From: Pseudomonadota bacterium
GTDB lineage: Bacteria; Pseudomonadota; Gammaproteobacteria; Steroidobacterales; Steroidobacteraceae
Assembly (NCBI GenBank): GCA_023391815.1
Contig: JAEWAF010000097.1
Coordinates: forward strand, 113,968 to 177,967
DNA: 64,000 nt
Direction: 5' to 3'
The notes beneath the pieces were generated by a model. It made no database searches, was not told where the DNA came from, and saw only the letters and a program-made list of their open reading frames with translations. Shown in pieces: positions 35,497 to 46,661 of this stretch (position 1 is its first letter; every line of letters starts with the position of its first letter). Made by a program: the position numbers and the translations under genes.

Positions 35497-37719
35497 ATGA
35501 ATAAGTTCGCTGTGCGAGCGGGCGCGGTTGCGTGCGCCCTCGCCGTGGTCCCGGTTCAAGCTCAAACGAGTCAGGAGGCCGGCCGCCAGCTCGAAGAGGT
35601 GGTGGTGACGGCGCAGAAGCGCGTCGAGAACGTGCAAGACGTGCCGCTCGCGGTCTCGGTCGTCTCCGAAGGTCAAATGGAAAGCGCCGGTGTTCGTGAG
35701 TTCGCGGACATGGCCAAGGTCGCGCCGTCACTCAACATTCGCGCCGCCGATCAGCCGGTGAACGCATCGGTCGCGCTCCGGGGCATCGGCACGTTCGCAT
35801 TCGGTATCGGCGTCGAGCCCAGCGTCGCCGTGCAGCTCGACGATGTGCCCGTCGCGTTCCAAGCGCGTGCTTTCACCGATTTGACGGACGTGGAGCGAGT
35901 CGAAGTCCTGCGCGGTCCACAGAGCACGTTGTATGGGAAAAGCGCGTCGGCCGGTTTGATCAATATCACCACCCGCGAACCGACGGATGAGTTCACCTCG
36001 TTGATCAATCTGCAGGCCACGACCGACGAGGAATATCGTGGCGCATTGAGCCTGTCGGGCCCGATCGGCTCGCATCTCAAGTATCGGGTCACGGGCAGCC
36101 ACAGCGACTTCAAAGGAAATGTCGATAACATCGCCACGGGCAAGACCGTCAACGGTCGCGATGACACGACGCTGCGTGGCAAGCTGCAATGGGATGCGAC
36201 CGATGCGTTGACCGTAACGCTCGGCATGAACTATTCCGAAGGCGACGCGACCGCGGTCTCACCGTTGAGTCGGATGTCGCCGGCGGCGCGCCTGCGCGGC
36301 AATCCGGCGCTGAGCTCGGATGTGACCATGCCTGGCATCGTAGCCAGCGATGACAATCTGCGCATCAGCCACGATGTCGAGCCGCTGGCCCGCTCCGACG
36401 GCTTCGGTCAGTCGCTCAAAGTGAGCTACGACTTCGCCAACGATTTCACGCTCACGTCCATTTCTTCGCACGATGAATTCCAGCTCGACGATCGCCTGGA
36501 CGTGGATCGCACGTCCTACGCACAGCTCAACAATTCCCAGGGCGGTCGCTTCGGTGCGGACGTCGTCACTCAGGAGTTCCGCCTGTTGTCGCCCTCGGAC
36601 GGCCCGATTCGCTACACGGTCGGCTTGTTCTATGGCGACAACGATCTGACCCGTCGATTCAGCCGCGGGCCGCTGTTCTCGCTCGCGAACTGGTCTGCGA
36701 CTGCGGGCTCGACGGTGAAAGCGGCGTTCGGGCAGGCGGACTGGGAATTCCTGCCGGCCACCACGGCGACCCTGGGCGCGCGCTATCAGGACGAAAAGAT
36801 CGATTACACCTTCAACGACATCCAGAACTCCGCGTCGTTCGCCGGCTCGTCGACCGACGAAGCCGCGACCTATCGCATCGGTGTGCGGCATGAGTTCACC
36901 GATGACTTCATGCTGTTCGTCTCGCATGCCACCGGTCACAAAGGTCAGACGTACGATCTCACGACCGGCTTCAACGCGGCGCGCGCGGCGGCGGGCCCGG
37001 TCGATCCCGAGACGTCGAAATCGTACGAGATCGGTTTCAAGAGCCGCCTGCTAGATCGGAGCATGGTGCTGAACGTCACTGCGTTCAACGTCGACTACGA
37101 GGACTTCCAGCAGCAGGGCATCGAGTTCATCGGTGGGGCGCAGAATTATCGGCTCACGAACGTGGGCACCGTGAAGACGCGAGGCGTGGAGTTGGAAACG
37201 GATTGGCGCGCGACCGACAGCTTGCGTCTCACCGGTGCGATCGCATACGTCGATGCGTTCATCGACAAATATCCCACTGCCAACTGCTATCCCGGCCAGA
37301 CCGCGGCTCAAGGTTGTACCGGCACGCCGCAACGACAGGATCTCGCGGGCAAGCGCTTGCCGAGCTCGCCCGAGTGGAAGCTCAACGTCGGCTGGGATTA
37401 TGAATTCGGTGTTGGTTCGGTGCCGTTCGAAGGGGTGTTCAGCGGCAGCTACGTCTGGCAGAGCGAACAGAACTTCTCCTTGAACCAAGACCCGCAGACC
37501 GTTCAGGAAAGTTATGGAATCCTGAACTTGTCGGCGGGCATTCATCACCTCGAGGACCACTATCGGGTCACGCTGTTCGTCAACAACGTGTTCGACAAGG
37601 GCTACGCGGTCGGCGGCGGCAATCAGTTCGGCAACTTCGGCAACCAGCTCGCCACCGAGATCCTGCCCGCGCGAGATTTCAAACGCTACGGCGGCGTGCG
37701 CGTGACGCTGTCGTATTGA
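35497..37719 (+). CDS. TonB-dependent outer-membrane receptor
   Basis: 740 residues with a signal peptide (MNKFAVRAGAVACALAVVPVQAQ). A TonB-box-like LEEVVVTAQKR (~28-38) and a plug domain (VPLAVSVVSEGQM; SVAVQLDDVP; RVEVLRGPQSTLYGKSASAGLINI) come first. A ~600-residue beta-barrel follows, ending RVTLSY with an aromatic C-terminal residue. It resembles the receptors proteobacteria use for plant or animal glycosides. Gene order (manD, GntR, receptor, beta-glucuronidase) and the operator just upstream indicate uptake of a glucuronide or glucuronosyl oligosaccharide. Confidence 0.9.
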   Translation: MNKFAVRAGAVACALAVVPVQAQTSQEAGRQLEEVVVTAQKRVENVQDVPLAVSVVSEGQMESAGVREFADMAKVAPSLNIRAADQPVNASVALRGIGTFAFGIGVEPSVAVQLDDVPVAFQARAFTDLTDVERVEVLRGPQSTLYGKSASAGLINITTREPTDEFTSLINLQATTDEEYRGALSLSGPIGSHLKYRVTGSHSDFKGNVDNIATGKTVNGRDDTTLRGKLQWDATDALTVTLGMNYSEGDATAVSPLSRMSPAARLRGNPALSSDVTMPGIVASDDNLRISHDVEPLARSDGFGQSLKVSYDFANDFTLTSISSHDEFQLDDRLDVDRTSYAQLNNSQGGRFGADVVTQEFRLLSPSDGPIRYTVGLFYGDNDLTRRFSRGPLFSLANWSATAGSTVKAAFGQADWEFLPATTATLGARYQDEKIDYTFNDIQNSASFAGSSTDEAATYRIGVRHEFTDDFMLFVSHATGHKGQTYDLTTGFNAARAAAGPVDPETSKSYEIGFKSRLLDRSMVLNVTAFNVDYEDFQQQGIEFIGGAQNYRLTNVGTVKTRGVELETDWRATDSLRLTGAIAYVDAFIDKYPTANCYPGQTAAQGCTGTPQRQDLAGKRLPSSPEWKLNVGWDYEFGVGSVPFEGVFSGSYVWQSEQNFSLNQDPQTVQESYGILNLSAGIHHLEDHYRVTLFVNNVFDKGYAVGGGNQFGNFGNQLATEILPARDFKRYGGVRVTLSY

Positions 37720-37744
37720 TTCAAATGCAACCGGACCGCGAATC

Positions 37745-39658
37745 ATGAGTCGAGAAACGCAGACCGATCTTGATCGTCGCACATTCCTCGGTGCCGCCGG
37801 CGGCCTCACGCTTGCAATGGCCGCGACCGAGGCTGGCGCGGCCCAGCCTGCGACTCGACTGCAACCGAGCTCACGACCCACGAAGCTCTATCCACACCCC
37901 AGCGAGACTCGTGCCACTCGCGATCTCTCTGGAGTGTGGAAATTTCGTGCCGATCCGGACCGCGTGGGGGAGCGCGAGGGTTGGTTCAAGGGGCTGCAGC
38001 AGACCCGCTTGATCCCAGTGCCCTGCAGCTGGAACGAGATCTTCGACGACCTGCGCAACTACACCGGCGGCGGCTGGTATCAAACCGAGTTCGATGTCGA
38101 GTCCAGCTGGAGCGGGCAACGGATTCATCTGCGCTTCGGCTCGGTCGCGTATCGCGGCAAGGTGTGGTTGAACGGCGCGCCGATCGGTGAGCACATCGGC
38201 CCGCATCTGCCGTTCGTGTTCGACGTGACCGGCCAGATCAAAACCGGCGCCACGAACACGCTGATCGTGTTCGTCGAAAACGATCTGCGGTTGGATCGGG
38301 TGCCGGCGGTGCCGGACAAGACGCGCGTGAACATGCACACGCATCACTATCCACAGACGACGTACGACTTCTTCCCATATACGGGCATTCACCGGCCAGT
38401 GATCCTGTTTGCCACCCCCGATGTGCATATCCATGACCTCACGGTGAAGACGAGCATCGCGGGGCGTGCCGGCAAGGTCTCGGTCGAGCTTGCGACTTCA
38501 TCGAACTGGAGCGGCAAAGCACGTGCGCAGATCGGCGGCGTTGGCGAGGTGGTGCCAGTTACGGTCAGCGGAGGCAAAGGCTCATTGAACATCGAGGTGC
38601 CGAACGCGCGCTTGTGGTCCACCGAAGATCCGCATCTGTATCAGCTCACGGTCACGCTGGATGACCGCGGCGTGCGTGACGTTTATCACCTGAAGATCGG
38701 CATTCGCGAGATTGAAGTCGCTGGCGAGAAGCTGCTCTTGAATGGCAAGCCGGTGTTCCTGCGCGGCTTCGGTAAGCATGAAGACACAGGGTTGTTCGGT
38801 CGTGCGCTGAACGTGCCGTCGATCATTCGCGACTTCGAATTGCTGAAGTGGCTCGGCGCGAACAGCTTTCGCACATCGCACTATCCATACAGCGACGAAG
38901 CGATGCAGCTTGCCGATCAGTATGGCCTGCTCGTGATCGACGAGACACCCGCCGTGAGCCTGGTCTTCATGGATGGTCCGGACATTCAGCAGGCACGCGC
39001 GCAGCAGCTCAAGCAGGACATCATGGAGCTGGTGGAGCGCGATAAGAATCATCCGTGCGTGATCATGTGGTCCGTGGCGAACGAGCCATTGACCAAGCCG
39101 TTCCACACCACCAATCCGGAGCCGCCGGAGTCCGTGGCGCGCGGCACGGAGTTCTTTCGACCGATGTTCGATTTGTTCCGTCAGCTGGATGACACACGGC
39201 CGGTGACAATGGTGAGCTTGCAAGGCGGGCCGATGGACTGGCAGGCATTCGGCGACGTGATCTGCACGAATTCATATAACGGCTGGTATGCGGTGTCCGG
39301 TCGCCTCGATGACGCCGCGAAGGCGGTGGAGGAGGAAGCGCTCAAGCTTCACGCGCGGCATCCGGGCAAGCCCATCATGTTCACGGAGTTCGGTGCCGAT
39401 GCCGTCGCCGGCATCCATGCGCAGCCGCCGGTGATGTGGAGCGAGGAATATCAGGCCGACATCGTCGAGATGTATATCCGCACGCTGGAGAAGCTGCCGT
39501 TCATCATCGGCACGCATCCTTGGGCATTCGCCGATTTCCGTACGTCACAAAGCATTCATCGCGTGGCGGCCATGAACTTCAAAGGCGCGTTCACTCGAGA
39601 GCGGCAGCCCAAGATGATGGCGCACAGACTGCGGGAGCTCTGGAAGCCGAAGCCCTGA
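37745..39658 (+). CDS. uidA: Tat-exported beta-glucuronidase (GH2)
   Basis: 637 residues with a Tat signal (DRRTFLGAAGGLTLAMAATEAGA), so it should fold in the cytoplasm and act in the periplasm. It has the GH2 sugar-binding, immunoglobulin-like and TIM-barrel domains. The acid/base Glu447 is in VANEP and the nucleophile Glu548 in MFTEFGADA. The Asn611-x-Lys613 pair (NFKG) matches the glucuronate-recognising N-x-K of E. coli GUS (E413, E504, N566, K568). This separates it from beta-galactosidases and mannosidases. It is 25 bp after the receptor gene, so very likely the same operon. Confidence 0.9.
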   Translation: MSRETQTDLDRRTFLGAAGGLTLAMAATEAGAAQPATRLQPSSRPTKLYPHPSETRATRDLSGVWKFRADPDRVGEREGWFKGLQQTRLIPVPCSWNEIFDDLRNYTGGGWYQTEFDVESSWSGQRIHLRFGSVAYRGKVWLNGAPIGEHIGPHLPFVFDVTGQIKTGATNTLIVFVENDLRLDRVPAVPDKTRVNMHTHHYPQTTYDFFPYTGIHRPVILFATPDVHIHDLTVKTSIAGRAGKVSVELATSSNWSGKARAQIGGVGEVVPVTVSGGKGSLNIEVPNARLWSTEDPHLYQLTVTLDDRGVRDVYHLKIGIREIEVAGEKLLLNGKPVFLRGFGKHEDTGLFGRALNVPSIIRDFELLKWLGANSFRTSHYPYSDEAMQLADQYGLLVIDETPAVSLVFMDGPDIQQARAQQLKQDIMELVERDKNHPCVIMWSVANEPLTKPFHTTNPEPPESVARGTEFFRPMFDLFRQLDDTRPVTMVSLQGGPMDWQAFGDVICTNSYNGWYAVSGRLDDAAKAVEEEALKLHARHPGKPIMFTEFGADAVAGIHAQPPVMWSEEYQADIVEMYIRTLEKLPFIIGTHPWAFADFRTSQSIHRVAAMNFKGAFTRERQPKMMAHRLRELWKPKP

Positions 39659-39875
39659 GCCACGCCGTACACCATCTCCAGTCGGCCAGCGTGTAGATAG
39701 CTCAGTCAGCGCGTGACTGCGAATTCCATACTTGCGCCGCAAGTGGTGGAAATATGCAGTCGGCCCATCGCCGGCGTCCGCGGAGAATGGCGCTCTCAAC
39801 GAGGGCGGGGAATGTCTTAGGGGAAATGCGGCCCGGCATTGCTATGCTAGGCCATCGTTTCTTTCCGGGATTGCG

Positions 39876-40580
39876 ATGGACCTGGCCATTCTCGAGACCG
39901 GCGCTCCGCCGGGCGACCTGAAGAACCATTTTGGCTCGTATGGAGACATGTTCCGGCGGATGTTGGGGCCGGACTATGGATATTCCTATTACGACGTGCG
40001 CGGCGGGACACTGCCGGAGCAGGTCGCTAGCCACGATGCCTACCTAATCACCGGATCCGCTTCCGGCGTGTATGACGGCGATCCCTGGATCGAGTCGCTG
40101 AAACGATTCATTCAGCGATCGTCCGGCCAGGTGCCCATGGTGGGCATCTGTTTCGGGCATCAGATCATGGCGGAGGCGTATGGCGGCCACGTGACCAAGT
40201 CGCCGAAAGGGTGGGGCGCCGGCTTGCACAGCTATGAGATCAAGCGTCGCGCCGACTGGATGAATTCAGATGCGCAGCGGACACTCAGCATTCCAGTGTC
40301 GCACCAGGATCAGATCGTCGAGTTGCCGCCGGATGCGAAGGTGCTCGCTGCCAGCGAGTTCACGCCCTACGCCGTGCTCGAGTATCCGGAGCGTCGTGCG
40401 ATTTCGTTTCAAGGTCATCCGGAGTTCTCTCCGGAGTACGCGACGGCGCTGATCGATCTGCGTCGGGGCACGCGCTATCAGCAGGATTTCGCCGACGCCG
40501 CCGTGGCTTCGTTGCAAAAGCCTAACGATGCGGGGCGCGTAGCGGGTTGGATTCGTAACTTCCTCAACGGCGGGCGCTGA
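39876..40580 (+). CDS. Class I glutamine amidotransferase-like protein
   Basis: 234 residues from ATG 39876 (MDLAILETGAPPGDL); the longer frame upstream is not coding-like. The GATase1 triad is visible: Cys in MVGICFGHQIMAEAYGG, His in ISFQGHPEFSPEYA, and the nearby Glu. Such stand-alone domains hydrolyse gamma-glutamyl compounds or transfer ammonia; the substrate is unknown. The 217 bp between it and uidA show no gene. Its 3' end overlaps the convergent kinase gene by 17 bp. Confidence 0.85.
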   Translation: MDLAILETGAPPGDLKNHFGSYGDMFRRMLGPDYGYSYYDVRGGTLPEQVASHDAYLITGSASGVYDGDPWIESLKRFIQRSSGQVPMVGICFGHQIMAEAYGGHVTKSPKGWGAGLHSYEIKRRADWMNSDAQRTLSIPVSHQDQIVELPPDAKVLAASEFTPYAVLEYPERRAISFQGHPEFSPEYATALIDLRRGTRYQQDFADAAVASLQKPNDAGRVAGWIRNFLNGGR

Positions 40581-41925
40581 TATCCGGCGCTTGCCACGCG
40601 ACGGTCACTTTCAATCCGCCGAGGTCCGAGCGCAGCAGGGTGATGGCGCCGCGCGTGGCGTCGACGAGATCGTTGGCGATGGCAAGCCCCAGGCCATGGC
40701 CCGGGCCGGCTTCGTCGAGTCGTCCGCCACGCATCAGCGCTTCGGCGACCTTTTCCGATTCGATACCGGGCCCGTCATCCTCAACCAACAACACGCCGCC
40801 TGCGATAGCCTGCCCGCTGATACGCACGCGTCGGCGTGCATAACGCGCGGCGTTCTCGATCAGTGCGCCGGCGATTTCCAACAGGTCTTCAGCAGCCACC
40901 GGCAGCCGCAGCTCTTCCGGAATGTTCACTTCGAACACCAGCTTCGCGCCGAACTCGGTTTTTTCCACGACGCCGACCAGCGATTCAATCAATGGCAGCG
41001 CAATGGTGGTGTCGCCACTGGGAGCGGCGCGGAGAGCGGCGGCTCGACTGCGAGCAAGCTCGCCTTCGATCGCTGACGTTGCTGCCGCGATGGCCTGATC
41101 CAAGCCGTCCGCGGCTTCGATCGCGCCGGCTTCGCGAGCACGACGACTCTGCGCCGACAGAGCTGCCAACGGTGTTTTCAAGCCATGGGCAAGATCGGCG
41201 GCGCGCCGGCGAGCGCGGCTCAGATCTTTTTCACGCGCATCGGCGAGCTCATTGATCGCGAGCGTCAGTGGCTCGATCTCGGCGACATGGGCCGCGACGA
41301 TGCGTTCGCGGGGATTGCGCTTCAATGTTTCTACTTCGTTGCGCACGTGGCGCAGCGGCCGCAAGCCGAGCTCGACCTGCGCCCACGCGGCGGCGGACAA
41401 AATAAACCAGAGAATCGCCAGGAACAGCGCCAGCTCCTGACCGAATTCCTCTCGGGCTTCGTGCAGCGATCGTTGCTCGTGCGCGAGCTGCACCAGAACA
41501 TCGCCGCCAGCACGTTCGGGCCGGATGTAACGTTCCACCAGCAGCACCTGCTGATTGAACGGCCCATGGACCACGCGGCTCTTCCATGCCATCGAAGTCG
41601 CTTTCTTGGGCTCGGGCAGATGTTGATCCCACAGCGAGCGTGAGCTCAGCGCTGCTTGCGGCGTCGAGACCTGCCAGTACAGACCGCTGGCCGGCTCGAA
41701 GAATCGAGAGTCGCCCGGCTCATGCTCCAGCGCCGGCGTGCCGTCGGCACCGACGGACAACGCCGCGGCCAATTGCAAACCGTCACGAATCAGATCGCCT
41801 TCGATCCGATGTTCGATGTGGCGCTCGAACAGCACCGTCATGGCCACCCAGGCAGCGGCCAGCGCTAGAAAGATCGCGATCGCGGCGCTCAGCAACAGCC
41901 GAACGCGCAAGGAGCGCGGCATCAC
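40564..41925 (-). CDS. Sensor histidine kinase (PhoQ/QseC-like)
   Basis: 453 residues. Two membrane helices (~9-30 and ~170-190) enclose a ~130-residue periplasmic sensor. HisKA has the phospho-acceptor His in DLAHGLKTPLAALSAQSRRA and HATPase motifs NAARYARRR, DDGPGIE and GPGHGLGLAIANDLV. The gene overlaps the regulator by 4 bp (ATGA) and is third in the PepSY-regulator-kinase operon. The signal is unknown; PepSY neighbours suggest envelope or cation stress. Confidence 0.88.
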   Translation of the reverse strand: MMPRSLRVRLLLSAAIAIFLALAAAWVAMTVLFERHIEHRIEGDLIRDGLQLAAALSVGADGTPALEHEPGDSRFFEPASGLYWQVSTPQAALSSRSLWDQHLPEPKKATSMAWKSRVVHGPFNQQVLLVERYIRPERAGGDVLVQLAHEQRSLHEAREEFGQELALFLAILWFILSAAAWAQVELGLRPLRHVRNEVETLKRNPRERIVAAHVAEIEPLTLAINELADAREKDLSRARRRAADLAHGLKTPLAALSAQSRRAREAGAIEAADGLDQAIAAATSAIEGELARSRAAALRAAPSGDTTIALPLIESLVGVVEKTEFGAKLVFEVNIPEELRLPVAAEDLLEIAGALIENAARYARRRVRISGQAIAGGVLLVEDDGPGIESEKVAEALMRGGRLDEAGPGHGLGLAIANDLVDATRGAITLLRSDLGGLKVTVAWQAPDISARR

Positions 41926-42587
41926 CCACCGTCACCCGCGAGCAAGTAACCGAAGCCGCGGCGGGTTTCGATCACCTGCGGACCGATCTTGCGCCGTAGC
42001 CGCACCACCAGCGCCTCGATGGCGTTGGAGTCGCCGGGCTCGTCGGCGCCATACAAATGTTCCGCCAGCTCGCCGGCCGAGACCGCCCGACCGCTTTGAT
42101 GAGCGAGATAGTCGAGGAAACGAAATTCCAATTGGGACAATCGGATCGGACGGCCGGCAAAGGTCGCCGACATTCGATGCGTGTCGAGCACGAGGTCGCC
42201 GACCTCGATGGTCGAGGAGGCTCGGCCGGCCGCGCGGCGAACCAAGCCGCGAATGCGCGCGATCAGCTCGCCCATCTCGAAGGGCTTGCCGAGATAGTCA
42301 TCCGCGCCGGCTTCGATGCCCGCGACCTTTTCGGTCCAGTCGTTGCGGGCCGAAAGAATCAAAACAGGGAAAGTGCGCTGCGCGCTACGCCAGCGTTTGA
42401 GCACGGACAGGCCGTCGATGCGAGGCAGACCGAGATCCAGTACGGCGACGTCGTAATCCTCGACGCTGCCTTTGTACCAGGCATCTTCGCCTTCGGTGGC
42501 GATGTCCACGACGAAGCCGGCGCCGGACAGGGCCCCGGCCACATCGTGAGCGACCGCCGCTTCGTCTTCGATCACCAGTGCGCGCAA
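41922..42587 (-). CDS. OmpR-family response regulator
   Basis: 221 residues: receiver domain (ALVIEDEAAVAHDVAGAL; phospho-Asp in VAVLDLGLPRIDG; GKPFEMGEL) and a winged-helix DNA-binding domain (LSQLEFRFLDYLAHQSGRAVSAGELAEHLYG; DSNAIEALVVRLRRKIG). It lies one base after the PepSY stop and overlaps the kinase start. The helically phased GCTGACG repeats upstream of the PepSY gene (42935-42962) are its likely binding sites. Confidence 0.9.
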   Translation of the reverse strand: MRALVIEDEAAVAHDVAGALSGAGFVVDIATEGEDAWYKGSVEDYDVAVLDLGLPRIDGLSVLKRWRSAQRTFPVLILSARNDWTEKVAGIEAGADDYLGKPFEMGELIARIRGLVRRAAGRASSTIEVGDLVLDTHRMSATFAGRPIRLSQLEFRFLDYLAHQSGRAVSAGELAEHLYGADEPGDSNAIEALVVRLRRKIGPQVIETRRGFGYLLAGDGG

Positions 42588-42588
42588 C

Positions 42589-42912
42589 TCAATCGTCCTC
42601 GATCTTCACCACGTTGCCGTTGCGGGCATCTATTTTCACTTCGCGCACCCGGCCGGTGCCCGTGAGTATTTTTATTTCATAGATCAGCCCGATCTTCTCG
42701 TCCTCGAGCTCGACCTCGATCACGTCGCCCGGCACGTGCTGGTTGGCGATGGCGAGAATCTTCACCAGCGGCAGCACTTCGCCGCGCTGTAAGGCTTCGC
42801 GAACCACCTCATGCTCTTTCTTCCGGTCTTTTTTGTCAGCCAGCCCCGTGGACACGCCCAACGACAGGGTGCTGAGCAGCAGGGCGAGGGTGACCAGGGT
42901 TCTGGATTTCAT
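42589..42912 (-). CDS. Exported PepSY-domain protein
   Basis: 107 residues from ATG 42912 (MKSRTLVTLALLLSTLSLGVSTGLA, a signal peptide). The mature part is a single PepSY domain: EHEVVREALQRGEVLPLVKIL and IYEIKILTGTGRVREVKIDARNGNVVKIEDD. These small periplasmic domains are thought to inhibit proteases or assist sensing. It is the first gene of the operon with the two-component pair, so probably both target and modulator. A longer frame to 42984 runs through the operator repeats and is unlikely. Confidence 0.85.
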   Translation of the reverse strand: MKSRTLVTLALLLSTLSLGVSTGLADKKDRKKEHEVVREALQRGEVLPLVKILAIANQHVPGDVIEVELEDEKIGLIYEIKILTGTGRVREVKIDARNGNVVKIEDD

Positions 42913-42934
42913 GGCGCTACTGTGACTGCCGGGC

Positions 42935-42974
42935 GCTGACGTCAAGCTGACGGCGGCTGACGGGTTGCCGTCAG
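42935..42974. promoter_or_regulatory. Three phased GCTGACG direct repeats between divergent PepSY genes
   Basis: GCTGACG occurs at 42935-42941, 42946-42952 and 42956-42962, spaced 11 and 10 bp, with an inverted CCGTCAG at 42968-42974. Head-to-tail repeats at one helical turn are the usual binding arrangement of OmpR/PhoP-type dimers. The sites lie 23 bp before the minus-strand PepSY gene and ~100 bp before the plus-strand one. Confidence 0.65.
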
Positions 42975-43071
42975 GGTGCCGCACGTAGATTGGTTCGCCA
43001 TGGCAGCCCGATCGGGATCGTGGTCGGTGGCGGGCCGCTGATGTTTCGGAGTTTTACATAGGAGACGTGAC

Positions 43072-43398
43072 ATGACTATTGGCACGAGCGGAACCAGGTC
43101 GATTCTTCTGGCGACCGTGGTGACGCTGGCGGGTGTGGCGGGCGCGTCGGCATGGGCGCAGAACGCGCCGGAGAAGGCGGCGGTGAATGTGCCGGCCGGC
43201 GTGCTCAGCCTGGGTGAGATCGAAAGCCGGCTCAGCGCCCGCGGCATCAAGATCAAGGAAATCGAAGTGCGCGATCTGCTCGCCGAAGTCGAAGGCTTCG
43301 ATGCGCAGGGGCGCGAGATCGAGCTGGTGATCGATCGTCGCAGCGGCGAAACGCTGTCACAGAAGTACGAAGACGATCACAAGCGCAAGGGCAAGTAA
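43072..43398 (+). CDS. Second exported PepSY-domain protein
   Basis: 108 residues with a signal peptide (ILLATVVTLAGVAGASAWAQ). A PepSY-like domain follows (LSLGEIESRLSARGIKIKEIEVRDLLAEVEGFDAQGREIELVIDRRSGETLSQ). TAGGAG precedes the ATG. It is divergent from the PepSY-regulator-kinase operon and shares the repeat-bearing intergenic region, so it is likely a second output of the same regulator. Confidence 0.83.
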   Translation: MTIGTSGTRSILLATVVTLAGVAGASAWAQNAPEKAAVNVPAGVLSLGEIESRLSARGIKIKEIEVRDLLAEVEGFDAQGREIELVIDRRSGETLSQKYEDDHKRKGK

Positions 43399-43448
43399 CG
43401 AGGTGAGCGACGGCCCCTGCCGAGCGGAGGGACCGCGATCGCCCGAGA

Positions 43449-43494
43449 GGGACAGATCTTATTTATTCGCAGGGCGAACCGTTGGATCTGTCCC
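43449..43494. repeat. REP-like imperfect palindromic element
   Basis: GGGACAGATC (43449-43458) and GATCTGTCCC (43485-43494) are perfect 10-bp inverted repeats around a 26-base A/T-containing loop, in the gap between PepSY and maeB. GGGACAGAT-type palindromes of this kind are common dispersed REP elements in Xanthomonadales-like genomes, mobilised by RAYT transposases. No RAYT gene is in the window. It could instead serve as a bidirectional terminator. Confidence 0.5.
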
Positions 43495-43503
43495 CGTTCC
43501 CGC

Positions 43504-45843
<2,340 letters not shown>

Positions 45844-46025
45844 TCACCGGGACTCTTGGTAACCCGCTAGATCGATTCATGCAAGTTTGGGGGCGTCACT
45901 GTATTCGATTCGCACGGTCGTGCATACAAGTTGCGAACTGGGACTGGAGCCGGTCGCCGCGACAGCCTATCCTATGCCTCGCCTACCGATTGGTGGGCGA
46001 ATCAGGTTATGAGTAATCACGCGGA

Positions 46026-46523
46026 ATGACCCACTCCTGTGACTTTGTCGCGCCGATCCGCCGCTCGAAAGAGGTCAAGGCGGTTTGCTCGGTGTTGCGT
46101 GCCCTGGTCGAGCGCGGCGAGCTGCGAAGCTTTCAAGAAGGTAAGTTGCGCGTCGGTCGCATGCCCATCGACATCGAATGGCCGGATGGCCGTGTCAGCC
46201 GGCTGCGCATCGACATCGAAGCCGCGACACTCACATTCGCGGGCTTGATGGAAGCAGGCGCCGGCTCGGCGTTGTATCGGGAATTGAAGGCGATGGCGCG
46301 GGCCGCGCAGTCGCCGGGCCGCGATCCGGCCCGCATCGATCCCGCCCGGGCGATGTTGCGAGTGACGGAGCAGGCGGGTGCGGTGTCGTGGTCCATCATC
46401 GTCACTCGCGGCGAGTACGAGTACTGCACGCGATGCCTGATCGAGCTGGCGCGCGAAGCGCTGGCGCTGGCGATGGAGCCGGTGCCGCTGGCCCGGAACT
46501 ATCAATCCGCGATCGTGAACTGA
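46026..46523 (+). CDS. Hypothetical protein, unknown family
   Basis: 165 residues, soluble, with no signal peptide. Visible features are a probable helical N-terminal part (SKEVKAVCSVLRALVERGELRSF), beta-rich middle strands (GRMPIDIEWPDGRVSRLRIDIEAATLTFAGL) and a C-terminal helix (YCTRCLIELAREALALAM) with a C-x-x-C pair. I recognise no family. It sits alone between maeB (divergent) and a two-component system, 138 bp from the latter. Codon usage looks like that of the neighbours, so it is probably a real gene. Confidence 0.6.
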   Translation: MTHSCDFVAPIRRSKEVKAVCSVLRALVERGELRSFQEGKLRVGRMPIDIEWPDGRVSRLRIDIEAATLTFAGLMEAGAGSALYRELKAMARAAQSPGRDPARIDPARAMLRVTEQAGAVSWSIIVTRGEYEYCTRCLIELAREALALAMEPVPLARNYQSAIVN

Positions 46524-46661
46524 TCGCGGCCGATCGAGCCATTACCGGCAGGTCATCCAGACCACGACGCCGGCGATAAGTTGCAAACCAGGTTGACTCG
46601 ACGGCGGTGAAGCGTGCTAGATGCCGCGCTTCGTGATAGCCGATAGAGTTTTCAATCTTGC

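Noticed and set aside
39659..39875. A gene in the gap between the beta-glucuronidase and the amidotransferase
   Set aside because: The only frame through it is an N-terminal extension of the amidotransferase without family similarity and without a ribosome-binding site.
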